Assembly: GCA_900299425.1 (NCBI GenBank)
Contig: OMJU01000162.1
Coordinates: forward strand, 1-37,244
Reading direction: 5' to 3'
Origin: Candidatus Rokuibacteriota bacterium
GTDB lineage: Bacteria > Bacteroidota > Bacteroidia > Flavobacteriales > Flavobacteriaceae
DNA: 37,244 nucleotides
The position numbers were made by a program, and so were the translations under genes. How positions within the stretch are numbered: position 1 is the first letter of the stretch; each line of letters opens with the position of its first letter. Of this stretch, positions 25,912 through 33,549 are shown one piece after another. A model generated the notes under the pieces. It was not told where the DNA came from and ran no database searches. It worked only from the letters and a program-made list of their open reading frames with translations.

Positions 25912-25953
25912 GTTCAGGCACCCAACAACATTAGCCAAACGGAGCGCGAATAA

Positions 25954-26427
25954 TTACTCGTGGTGATAGGGCTCTCCTTTGAGAATGGTAAACGCGCGGT
26001 AGCATTGTTCTACCATAAATAGGCGTACCATTTGATGGCTAAAGGTCATGGCTGAAAGAGAAACACTACTCATCGCGCGCTTGCGGACCTCAGACGAAAA
26101 TCCATAAGGTCCACCGATGATAAAGACCAGTTTTTTTCCTCCTGCATTGAGTTGTTTTTGCATGAACTGAGAAAAGCCTACTGAGCTCATTTGCTTTCCT
26201 TTTTCGTCGAGCAAAATGACTCGGTCCGAGGACTCAAGGGCCCCTAAAATCATTTCGCCTTCTTTTTGACTTTGTTGCTCAGGACTTAAATTTTTGGTGT
26301 TTTTTAGGGCCGTGAGTGTCTGTAAATCAAACTTTATGTAATGATTTAAACGCTTAACATAACTCTCTATGAGTTGACTTAAGAGGGGATCGTCGGTAGC
26401 CCCAACCATGAGTAAACTTATGTTCAT
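25954..26427 (-). CDS. rlmH: 23S rRNA (pseudouridine1915-N3)-methyltransferase RlmH
   Basis: RlmH methylates pseudouridine 1915 in helix 69 of 23S rRNA on assembled 70S ribosomes. The 157-residue SPOUT protein has LLDEKGKQMSS, the SAM-binding FIIGGPYGFS, and the C-terminal knot FSHQMVRLFMVEQCYRAF and KGEPYHHE, all diagnostic. It is transcribed alone, between two plus-strand genes. A TATCTTTG box ends four bases from its ATG, suggesting a leaderless transcript. Confidence 0.96.
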   Translation of the reverse strand: MNISLLMVGATDDPLLSQLIESYVKRLNHYIKFDLQTLTALKNTKNLSPEQQSQKEGEMILGALESSDRVILLDEKGKQMSSVGFSQFMQKQLNAGGKKLVFIIGGPYGFSSEVRKRAMSSVSLSAMTFSHQMVRLFMVEQCYRAFTILKGEPYHHE

Positions 26428-26431
26428 GTGG

Positions 26432-26439
26432 CAAAGATA
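26432..26439 (-). promoter_or_regulatory. -7 promoter box for rlmH, predicted leaderless
   Basis: The minus strand reads TATCTTTG, a perfect TAnnTTTG box. Because it ends four bases before the ATG at 26427, transcription would start at or within about two bases of the start codon. No matching TTTG was found at the upstream position. Confidence 0.45.
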
Positions 26440-26524
26440 TTCATTTTGGCGCTTGTGATAAGTTGCGCGCTTAACTGGGCTTTAATTGTTCGGTATTTTA
26501 GTAATTTAGCTCAAAATCCATCCA

Positions 26525-27388
26525 TTGATTTCAGCAGAACAACAGCTAAAAGAAATTGAGGGCATTATCCAAAATGCCTTGCGCGAAGATATCGGTTCTG
26601 GAGACCATTCGACTCTAGCCTGTATCCCGACATCAGCGCGGGGTAAAGCCGCCTTACTGGTCAAAGAATCGGGCTATATCTCTGGACTTGAATTTGCTCA
26701 AAAAGTATTTGCCGCCTTAAGTCAGGATATTGTTTTCGAACCTCTACAGGAGGATGGTGCATACGCCGAAAAAGGGAGTATTGCATTTACCGTAGAAGGC
26801 CCCAGTCATATTTTATTGCAGGCTGAGCGATTAGTACTCAACGCCATGCAACGCATGAGTGGGATTACCACTAAGACCCGTGCCTATGTCGCTCAACTCG
26901 AGGGTACAAAGACACGTCTTTTGGACACGCGCAAAACTACTCCTGGCATACGTGCGTTAGAAAAATGGGCGGTTCGTTTGGGAGGCGGAGTGAACCACAG
27001 ATTTGCGCTGTATGATGCCATCATGCTCAAAGACAATCACATTGATTTTTGTGGCGGTATGGATCAGGCCATTTTGGCGACAAAAAATTATTTAAAGCAG
27101 CATGAATTTAATCTGCCCATTATTGTTGAGGCCCGCGACTTTGATGAAATCAAAGCGATTCTCAAACACAACGGGATTACGCGCATATTGATTGATAATT
27201 TTAGTATTAAAGACACAAAAAAAGCAGTGGCCCTGATTGGTGATCATTGCCAAACAGAGTCGAGCGGAATGATTAATCTTCAGACGATTCGCGATTACGC
27301 GCTTTGCGGTGTGGATTTTGTCTCCTGTGGGGCCATAACCCACTCGGTACAGAATTTGGATTTGAGTTTAAAGGCCATTAACGATTAA
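26525..27388 (+). CDS. nadC: nicotinate-nucleotide pyrophosphorylase (TTG start)
   Basis: NadC (quinolinate phosphoribosyltransferase) converts quinolinate and PRPP to nicotinate mononucleotide in de novo NAD synthesis. The 287-residue protein has ALREDIGSGDHST at the N-terminus, LNAMQRMSGITTKT, the RKTTPGIRALEKWAV phosphate/quinolinate site, GGGVNHRFALYDAIMLKDNH and the terminal SCGAITHSVQNLDLSL. The start is TTG 26525: conserved residues begin immediately after it (ISAEQQLKEIEGII), and no ATG occurs before the ALREDIG motif. It is followed within five bases by the YihY gene. Confidence 0.93.
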   Translation: MISAEQQLKEIEGIIQNALREDIGSGDHSTLACIPTSARGKAALLVKESGYISGLEFAQKVFAALSQDIVFEPLQEDGAYAEKGSIAFTVEGPSHILLQAERLVLNAMQRMSGITTKTRAYVAQLEGTKTRLLDTRKTTPGIRALEKWAVRLGGGVNHRFALYDAIMLKDNHIDFCGGMDQAILATKNYLKQHEFNLPIIVEARDFDEIKAILKHNGITRILIDNFSIKDTKKAVALIGDHCQTESSGMINLQTIRDYALCGVDFVSCGAITHSVQNLDLSLKAIND

Positions 27389-27393
27389 ACGCT

Positions 27394-28338
27394 TTGGATA
27401 AAACTGACAGTCGTACTTACTCTTTTGAACGTTGGCCCGTGGTTGGGTCCCTAACTCGGCTTTTACGCTGGGTAGAACTTCCTGGTTTTCAGGGGTTGTC
27501 CCTTTTTGATTTAATTGAAATCTACAGTGTAGGACTTGTAAAAGGGGCCTTGTCCTCTAGGGCAAGCGCCATAGCCTATAGTTTTTTTATGGCCATTTTT
27601 CCGTTTTTGCTGTTTATGCTGAACGTGATTCCCTATATCCCGATACGTAATTTTCAGGGGCGTTTTTTGCGCTTTATTGATGAATTGTTGCCGGCACAGA
27701 CCCATGATTTCTTTTATCCAGTAATAGAAGATATTGCTACCAATCCTCGGACAGGACTTCTTTCCTTTACCCTTATTTTAGCCTTATTTCTCATGGCCAA
27801 TGGGGTGAGTGCTATTTTTAGTGCTTTTGAATATTCGGTACACGTTACCATTAACCGGGGCTATATCCGGCAATACATTATATCGGTTGGGGTGGCTGTT
27901 TTGTTGTCGCTGATATTGATTATAACGCTCGGGGGCATCGCTTATGGCGAATACTTGATCAATTGGCTTAAATCAGACACGCTTATCGACAACGATTTGT
28001 TTTGGATTTCGGTGGTGCAGTATTTGTTTTTTGTGGTCATGCTCTATGTGATTGTGGCCTCCCTTTATTTTTTTGGCGTTCAAAGAAATGGCAGTAAAGG
28101 GTTTTGGTCTATTGGCGCCTTGGCCACGACGATACTGATTTTGTTAACGACCTATGGATTTGGAGTCTACATCAATAATTTCTCGAAATATAACGAGCTA
28201 TATGGTTCGATAGGCGCCTTGCTGATTATGCTATTTTATATTTGGCTTAATGCCAATTTATTGCTATTAGGCTTTGAATTAGATCAGTCATTGCGCCGAT
28301 TAAAAGAGCGTACCAAGTCCGCAGTACAATCCGTTTAA
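27394..28338 (+). CDS. YihY/BrkB-family inner membrane protein (TTG start)
   Basis: A 314-residue polytopic membrane protein of the YihY/virulence factor BrkB family. After a 45-residue cytoplasmic segment it has six hydrophobic segments and the family's ALSSRASAIAYSFFMAIFPF motif, NGVSAIFSAFEYSVHV, and YGSIGALLIMLFYIWLNANLLLLGFEL. The family was once mislabelled ribonuclease BN; its function is unknown. TTG 27394 is the only plausible start near the nadC stop (five bases away); the next in-frame Met is inside the first membrane helix. It is probably cotranscribed with nadC and priA. Confidence 0.9.
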   Translation: MDKTDSRTYSFERWPVVGSLTRLLRWVELPGFQGLSLFDLIEIYSVGLVKGALSSRASAIAYSFFMAIFPFLLFMLNVIPYIPIRNFQGRFLRFIDELLPAQTHDFFYPVIEDIATNPRTGLLSFTLILALFLMANGVSAIFSAFEYSVHVTINRGYIRQYIISVGVAVLLSLILIITLGGIAYGEYLINWLKSDTLIDNDLFWISVVQYLFFVVMLYVIVASLYFFGVQRNGSKGFWSIGALATTILILLTTYGFGVYINNFSKYNELYGSIGALLIMLFYIWLNANLLLLGFELDQSLRRLKERTKSAVQSV

Positions 28339-28345
28339 CATATCT

Positions 28346-30793
28346 ATGCCGTTTATTGATGTCATCGTACCCTTGCCGATCAAACAAACCTTTACTTATA
28401 AGGTTCGTGAGGCAGAGGCTGCGTTTCTAAGACCAGGAATGCGCGTGGTGGTGCCTTTCGGTCGTAATAAACTGCGCACGGCCGTGGTGTTTGGCGTTGG
28501 GGCCGAAGATTTACCGGAATATGAGACCAAAGAAATAGATCAAATACTTGATCAAACCCCTGTAGTAACCAAAACACAACTGTCTTTTTGGCAATGGATG
28601 GCCGACTATTATATGTGCACTTTGGGAGAGGTCATGAAGGCTGCTTTGCCTGGAGCGATGCTTTTAGAGAGCGAAACCTTCATACAAGTGCTAAACGCGG
28701 ATCCTCAGCAATGGCCCGAATTAAGTGATGCGGAGTATTTAGTCATGGAGGCGCTTTGCGCCCAACCAGAACTCTCGGTAGATGAGGTGCGCGCGATTTT
28801 GTCCCGTAATTCGGTGATGGGTGTGATATATGCCCTAATCGAACGGGGTTTAGTAGCGGTTCAAGAGCAGCTGGATGATAAGTATAAACCACTGATGCGT
28901 CGATTTGTTCGGCTGAACCCCGATATTCTTGGAGAGGCCCAGTTAAATCAAATTTTAGATGGGCTCGATAGGGCGCCAAGGCAGCGTGAAATGATGCTCT
29001 ATTTGCTGGCAAGACCGCATCTAGAAGAAATACAACAAACGTATTTGCTTAAAGCACTACAAGCCACTTCTGCGACACTCAATGCTTTGGCGGAAAAAAA
29101 ATGGCTATTGGTTCAAGAGCGCGCTATTGATCGTGTCCCGCCGCACGAGGGGCCTACCGAGGTGCTTTCTACATTGTCTCCCGCTCAGCAGCAAGCCCTA
29201 AACCAGGTTCAAGCTTATTTTAGAGAAGGTTCTGTATGTCTATTACACGGTATTACTTCGAGTGGAAAAACCCGTTTATACATGCATTTGATGCAGGATA
29301 TTTTGGCGCGTAAAAAACAGGTATTGTTTATCGTTCCAGAAATTGCTTTGACCACACAGTTGATCATGCGGTTGCAGCGGTTTTATGGCCCTCATGTCGG
29401 GGTTTATCATTCCAGACAATCTCCAGCAGAGCGGGTTGAATTGTTTCAAAAAGTCAAAGAGGGAGATCCTTCTGTGCAAATTGCAGTGGGCGCACGCTCT
29501 GCGATATTTTTGCCTTTTAGTGATTTGGGACTTGTAGTTTTAGACGAATCTCATGAGCCTTCATTAAAGCAGCATAGCCCCGCGCCGCGCTATCATGGTA
29601 GAGACGCAGCCATTATGCTCGCCCATATGCATGGGGCTAAAGTACTTTTGGGATCGGCAACGCCCTCACTGGAGTCCTATTACAATACGGAGCATAAGAA
29701 ATTTGGTTTGGTGACCTTAACCGAGCGATTTGGCGGGGTGAGTTTGCCAAAAATTCAACTGGTAGACCTCGCTGAGCAGTACCGCAAAAAATTAATGAAG
29801 CATCATTTTAGTACCCCACTAATTGAGGCGATAGAACAAACTTTGGCCAAGGGTGAGCAGGTACTATTATTTCAAAATAGACGTGGTTTTTCGGCCATGT
29901 TAGAGTGTCTGACTTGTGGTCATGTACCGCAATGTCCTAATTGTGATGTCAGCTTGACCTATCACAGTTATCAAGAGCTTTTGCGTTGTCATTACTGTGG
30001 TCATGAACAGGGCGTTCCGCCTTCATGTGTGGCTTGTGGTAGTCATGAGTTGGACCGTGTTGGGCTGGGGACACAACAGATTGAAGAGACACTAGGGGAA
30101 TTATTTCCTGAGGCCAGACTGGCGCGTATGGATCAAGACACCACCAAAGGTAAATACGCGTTCGCTCAACTTATCGAGCGCATGAATCAAGGAGAAATTG
30201 ACATCCTGGTGGGGACTCAAATGCTGGCCAAAGGCTTGGATTTTGATGGTGTTACTTTGGTGGGTATTCTCAATGCCGATCAACTCATGAATTTTCCAGA
30301 TTTCAGAGCGCAGGAGCGGGCGTTTCAATTGATGGCTCAGGTCAGTGGACGTGCGGGTAGGCGCGGCGCACAAGGACAGGTGATTATTCAAACTTATGCC
30401 CCAGAGCACCAATTATTAAAACAAGTGGTCTCTGGTGATTATATGGGCATGTATCAGCATCAAAGTCTTCAGCGTCAGCAGTTTCAGTACCCACCTTATT
30501 GCAAGTTAATTAGAGTAACGATTAAACATAGGGATTTTGGGCTTTGTCAATCAGCCGCAACTTGGCTCTTTAAGGTGATAGAACAAAATATGGGTGATTT
30601 AGTTTTAGGGCCTGTGGCCCCACCAGTGTCTCGGATAAGAAACCAGTATATTCAACAACTCTTAATTAAAGTTCCTCAGTCACAATCTCTTTCAAAGACC
30701 AAAGGATTTCTAGCTAAAGTATTACAGCGATTTATGGCACAAAAAGAGTACGCTCGTGTCAGCGTGTCCTTTGATGTAGATCCGGTAAATTAA
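28346..30793 (+). CDS. priA: primosomal protein N' (replication restart helicase PriA)
   Basis: PriA recognises stalled forks and D-loops and reloads the replisome. The 815-residue protein has the N-terminal 3'-end-binding domain (PFIDVIVPLPIKQTFTYKV), a winged-helix part, then helicase motifs GITSSGKTRLYM (Walker A), VVLDESHEPSLKQHSPAPRY (motif II, DESH), LLGSATPS, VGTQMLAKGLDFDGVTL and SGRAGRRGAQG. Between the helicase lobes are the zinc-binding Cys pairs (CLTCG, CPNC, CHYCG, CVACG). It starts eight bases after the YihY gene and ends three bases from the convergent LytTR gene. Confidence 0.96.
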   Translation: MPFIDVIVPLPIKQTFTYKVREAEAAFLRPGMRVVVPFGRNKLRTAVVFGVGAEDLPEYETKEIDQILDQTPVVTKTQLSFWQWMADYYMCTLGEVMKAALPGAMLLESETFIQVLNADPQQWPELSDAEYLVMEALCAQPELSVDEVRAILSRNSVMGVIYALIERGLVAVQEQLDDKYKPLMRRFVRLNPDILGEAQLNQILDGLDRAPRQREMMLYLLARPHLEEIQQTYLLKALQATSATLNALAEKKWLLVQERAIDRVPPHEGPTEVLSTLSPAQQQALNQVQAYFREGSVCLLHGITSSGKTRLYMHLMQDILARKKQVLFIVPEIALTTQLIMRLQRFYGPHVGVYHSRQSPAERVELFQKVKEGDPSVQIAVGARSAIFLPFSDLGLVVLDESHEPSLKQHSPAPRYHGRDAAIMLAHMHGAKVLLGSATPSLESYYNTEHKKFGLVTLTERFGGVSLPKIQLVDLAEQYRKKLMKHHFSTPLIEAIEQTLAKGEQVLLFQNRRGFSAMLECLTCGHVPQCPNCDVSLTYHSYQELLRCHYCGHEQGVPPSCVACGSHELDRVGLGTQQIEETLGELFPEARLARMDQDTTKGKYAFAQLIERMNQGEIDILVGTQMLAKGLDFDGVTLVGILNADQLMNFPDFRAQERAFQLMAQVSGRAGRRGAQGQVIIQTYAPEHQLLKQVVSGDYMGMYQHQSLQRQQFQYPPYCKLIRVTIKHRDFGLCQSAATWLFKVIEQNMGDLVLGPVAPPVSRIRNQYIQQLLIKVPQSQSLSKTKGFLAKVLQRFMAQKEYARVSVSFDVDPVN

Positions 30794-30796
30794 AGC

Positions 30797-31516
30797 TTAA
30801 TTGTTACCCGCAGCAGCAGCGAGGGCCTCGACTAAATCCGTTTTACGATTGCGACTCAGCGGAAGACTTTGGTTTTCAAGTTCAATTTGTTTGTTGTTAT
30901 AGCGCTGAACTCGGTCGAGATTAACGATATAGGATTTGTGAATGCGTAAAAAACGTTCTACCGGAAGCAGTTGCTCAAAGGCTTTCATGGTCGAAAGTAC
31001 CACAAGTGAATCGTGCTCGGTGACTAATTTCACATAGTCGCCCAAGGCCTCGACATATTTTAGTTCACTCAAGAATACCTTTCGCTTTTTAAGATTGCTT
31101 TTGACAAAAATGAAATCTTCGTCATCGAATCCTTCCTCATTGCGCAATTTATAATTCACAATGGCTTTGTGCACGGCATTGAGAAAACGATCTTTAGCAA
31201 TGGGTTTGCGCAAATAATCAATAGCATCGTAGTCAAAAGCCTTAAAAGCATACTTCGTTTTCCCAGTGACAAAAATAATTTGCGGCTTTTGGGTCATATC
31301 ATCTAAAAGATCAAAACCTGAAACACGTGGCATTTCGATATCAAGAAAAACTAAATTAATGCCCCCGGAGGTGAGTCCGGCTTTTGCCTCCTCCGCACTA
31401 TTGTATTGTGCGGCAAGCTTTAGAGATGGGTGTTCATTGATGAGTTTAACTATGGAGAGTCGCTGCAAGGTTGAGTCATCAACAACAGCACAATTCAGCA
31501 TGGTTTGATCCATCAT
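30797..31516 (-). CDS. LytTR-family DNA-binding response regulator
   Basis: A 239-residue response regulator: an N-terminal receiver with the acidic pocket VVDDS (D13, D14), the phospho-acceptor in VFLDIEMP (D59), FVTGKTKYAF and the conserved lysine in YLRKPI; then a C-terminal LytTR DNA-binding domain (about 140-235) with FVKSNLKKRKVFL, YVEALGDYVKLVT, LRIHKSYIVNL and PLSRNRK. The start is at one of two adjacent ATGs (31516 or 31513). There is no histidine kinase in the window, so it is an orphan here. A weak TATTGTTTG promoter-like box lies at 31534-31542. Target genes are unknown. Confidence 0.92.
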   Translation of the reverse strand: MMDQTMLNCAVVDDSTLQRLSIVKLINEHPSLKLAAQYNSAEEAKAGLTSGGINLVFLDIEMPRVSGFDLLDDMTQKPQIIFVTGKTKYAFKAFDYDAIDYLRKPIAKDRFLNAVHKAIVNYKLRNEEGFDDEDFIFVKSNLKKRKVFLSELKYVEALGDYVKLVTEHDSLVVLSTMKAFEQLLPVERFLRIHKSYIVNLDRVQRYNNKQIELENQSLPLSRNRKTDLVEALAAAAGNN

Positions 31517-31793
31517 AAGGTGAGGTTTTAGGACAAACAATATTAATTAAATAAATATAGTTTCACAAGTTTTAATGTGCTTTAATCTGATAAAATGTAC
31601 CATTAAACTGAGTTTTGGAGTTTATGGGCCATTATTTGAGTAATAGGAGCCTCACAAAATTTGGCTAACCATCAAGGGAATAGAAAATTTTAAATTATTG
31701 ACGTAATGTTGCTTGTACTCTCAATATATATTCATCTATTTTTCTGACGAATTAATTAAAAATAATTCGGCTAAAAATCCTTGCTCAAAGGGC

Positions 31794-31824
31794 TTTGTAG
31801 TTTCCAAATAATGCTTTATTTTTG
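31794..31824 (+). promoter_or_regulatory. promoter for the rpsF-rpsR-rplI operon
   Basis: TTTG at 31794-31797, exactly 19 bases, then TATTTTTG at 31817-31824: the textbook Bacteroidota arrangement. Transcription should start near 31829-31831. Confidence 0.82.
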
Positions 31825-31831
31825 CACGCTC

Positions 31832-31846
31832 TCAGCAAGGTGCTGA
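31832..31846 (+). promoter_or_regulatory. hairpin at the 5' end of the rpsF leader
   Basis: TCAGCA, loop AGG, TGCTGA form a perfect 6-bp hairpin directly after the predicted transcription start and 18 bases before the rpsF ATG. It could be a ribosomal-protein autoregulatory site or an mRNA 5' stabiliser. It does not obviously show the bulged CCG element of the known S6:S18 leader. Confidence 0.45.
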
Positions 31847-31864
31847 TAGTTAAATCAATATATT

Positions 31865-32203
31865 ATGACTCATTACGAAACTGTTTTCATCTTGAATCCC
31901 GTTTTATCTGAAGAGCAGATAAAGGAAACAGTTAAGAAATTTGAAAGTTTTCTTGTTTCTAAAGGTGCAAAGATGATCGCCAAAGAAGATTGGGGCTTGA
32001 AAAAGCTGGCTTATCCAATCCAACACAAAAAAAGTGGTTTTTATCACTTATTTGAATTCACTTGTGATGGAGAACCCATCAACGATTTAGAAGTTGAATT
32101 CCGTCGTGACGAACGCATCATGCGCTACCTCACTGTTAAACTCGACAAGCACGCTGTAGCTTGGGCAGAGAAAAGAAGAACTAGAAACAAACAAAACGCA
32201 TAA
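31865..32203 (+). CDS. rpsF: 30S ribosomal protein S6
   Basis: bS6 binds the central domain of 16S rRNA together with S18. The 112-residue protein has the family N-terminus HYETVFILNPVLSEEQI, GAKMIAKEDWGLKKLAYPI, KKSGFYHLFEF and FRRDERIMRYLTVKLDKHA. It ends with a short Arg/Lys-rich tail. It heads the rpsF-rpsR-rplI operon with its own near-perfect promoter and a short hairpin leader; rpsR begins three bases later. Confidence 0.97.
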   Translation: MTHYETVFILNPVLSEEQIKETVKKFESFLVSKGAKMIAKEDWGLKKLAYPIQHKKSGFYHLFEFTCDGEPINDLEVEFRRDERIMRYLTVKLDKHAVAWAEKRRTRNKQNA

Positions 32204-32206
32204 GCT

Positions 32207-32503
32207 ATGTCATCAATAGAGCAACAAGCAAAAGGCAAAAAAGACGGAGAAATCAGATATCTCACCCCGTTGAATATCGAAACCTCCAAGACAAAAAAAT
32301 ACTGCCGATTCAAAAAATCAGGCATCAAATACATCGACTATAAAGACCCAGATTTCTTATTGAAATTTGTGAACGAGCAGGGGAAGATTTTACCTCGTCG
32401 TTTGACAGGAACTTCTTTGAAGTACCAGCGTAAAGTCGCGGTAGCCATCAAAAGAGCACGTCATTTGGCCCTTATGCCATACGTAGCCGATATGTTAAAA
32501 TAA
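32207..32503 (+). CDS. rpsR: 30S ribosomal protein S18
   Basis: bS18 partners S6 on the small subunit platform. The 98-residue protein contains [38 protein letters not shown] and [20 protein letters not shown], all diagnostic, with a somewhat longer N-terminal extension than in E. coli. Three bases separate it from rpsF, and rplI follows after 14 bases. Confidence 0.97.
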   Translation: MSSIEQQAKGKKDGEIRYLTPLNIETSKTKKYCRFKKSGIKYIDYKDPDFLLKFVNEQGKILPRRLTGTSLKYQRKVAVAIKRARHLALMPYVADMLK

Positions 32504-32517
32504 TTTAGAGTAAGGAC

Positions 32518-32970
32518 ATGGAAATAATACTTAAAAAAGACGTTGAGAATCTTGGATTCACAGACGATGTGGTATCGGTTAAAAACGGATACGGAAGAAA
32601 TTATTTGATTCCTCAAGGCCTTGCTGTATTAGCAACTCCTTCTGCAAAGAAGGTATTGGCAGAGACCCTAAAGCAACGTGCCCACAAGGAACAAAAGTTA
32701 GTTGACGATGCAAAAGCAGAGGCAGCCAAATTAAATGGACTCGAAATCAAAATCGCCGCTAAAGTTGGTGAAGGAGATAAGTTATTTGGTTCTGTAAGTA
32801 ATGCAGATGTTGCTGAAGCACTTGCGGCTAACAACATTAGCCTAGACAAGAAATTCATCACTGTTCAAGGAGGATTAGTAAAGCGTCTAGGAAACTACAA
32901 TGCTAAAGTTCGTTTTCACCGTGATGTGATTGCTGAATTGAGCTTTGATGTGGTTGCTGAAGCAAAGTAA
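32518..32970 (+). CDS. rplI: 50S ribosomal protein L9
   Basis: bL9 is the elongated two-domain protein near the L1 stalk that helps keep reading frame. The 150-residue protein has the N-domain LKKDVENLGFTDDVVSVKNG and GYGRNYLIPQGLAV, a long connecting helix (about 45-75) and a C-domain with KVGEGDKLFGSVSNADVAEA. It is followed 51 bases later by a clear intrinsic terminator at 33022-33055. Confidence 0.97.
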   Translation: MEIILKKDVENLGFTDDVVSVKNGYGRNYLIPQGLAVLATPSAKKVLAETLKQRAHKEQKLVDDAKAEAAKLNGLEIKIAAKVGEGDKLFGSVSNADVAEALAANNISLDKKFITVQGGLVKRLGNYNAKVRFHRDVIAELSFDVVAEAK

Positions 32971-33021
32971 TCGATTAAAAAACGATTCTCAGTGGTCAAA
33001 CACTTTTGACTTGAAATATTT

Positions 33022-33055
33022 AAAACCCTCTGTATATTTTATGGAGGGTTTTTTT
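33022..33055 (+). terminator. intrinsic terminator after rplI
   Basis: AAAACCCTC (33022-33030) pairs with GAGGGTTTT (33044-33052) around a 13-base loop and continues into a T-run to 33055. It closes the ribosomal protein operon before the DUF6495-like gene. Confidence 0.85.
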
Positions 33056-33069
33056 ATCCCCTATGGTTT

Positions 33070-33549
33070 ATGAAATACCGCAGACTCACCAAAGAACAAT
33101 TTGAAAGCCTCAGTGTCGAATTTGCTCAATTTTTGGCCAGTCAGTCCATAGATAATCGGCGCTGGCAGGCTATGAAACTCGATGACCCTAATCTTGTAGA
33201 ACAGCAATTAGATGCTTTTAGCGAGCTAGTCTGGGAGGAAAGTTTACGCAAGACTTGCTTTATCAATCACTACTCTCCAGGTGGGATTTTTGTATTCCAC
33301 GCCGGCCAAATGTCGATGACACTTTTGGGGGTCAAGACTACAACGGATTTGGATTTCAATACCCCAGAGGCTTGGCAATGGTTAGCGGAGCATTGGCGAG
33401 AAGATACGGTGTCTTTTTATCGTGAGCAAAAGCCCTATGATAAAGAGCGTACCCAAGTTTTGTTTTCTTTAATTGAGCAAGGCGGCGTTTTGTCCAGTGG
33501 AGACATCGCTCAGCGTTTGTCAGCTTTAATTCCTGAGGATTATTCGTAG
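33070..33549 (+). CDS. DUF6495-like protein of unknown function
   Basis: A 159-residue soluble protein with no signal peptide. It begins MKYRRLTKEQFESLSVEFAQ and contains a conserved-looking core of Trp and His residues (NRRWQAMKLDDPNLVEQQLD, FINHYSPGGIFVFHAG, WQWLAEHWREDT). I recall it as a Bacteroidota-specific family (DUF6495) that sits after rplI; that name is from memory. It follows the rplI terminator by 14 bases, and its last 10 bases overlap the 3' end of the convergent ABC permease gene. No function can be offered. Confidence 0.75.
   Translation: MKYRRLTKEQFESLSVEFAQFLASQSIDNRRWQAMKLDDPNLVEQQLDAFSELVWEESLRKTCFINHYSPGGIFVFHAGQMSMTLLGVKTTTDLDFNTPEAWQWLAEHWREDTVSFYREQKPYDKERTQVLFSLIEQGGVLSSGDIAQRLSALIPEDYS

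Larger units (their letters stand above)
31517..31864. other. 348-base intergenic region between LytTR gene and rpsF
   Basis: This AT-rich gap separates two divergent genes. Near its left end is a weak minus-strand promoter-like box (31534-31542). Near its right end are the rpsF promoter (31794-31824) and a leader hairpin (31832-31846). Between about 31570 and 31790 I see no ORF, RNA gene or clear repeat. Confidence 0.7.
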
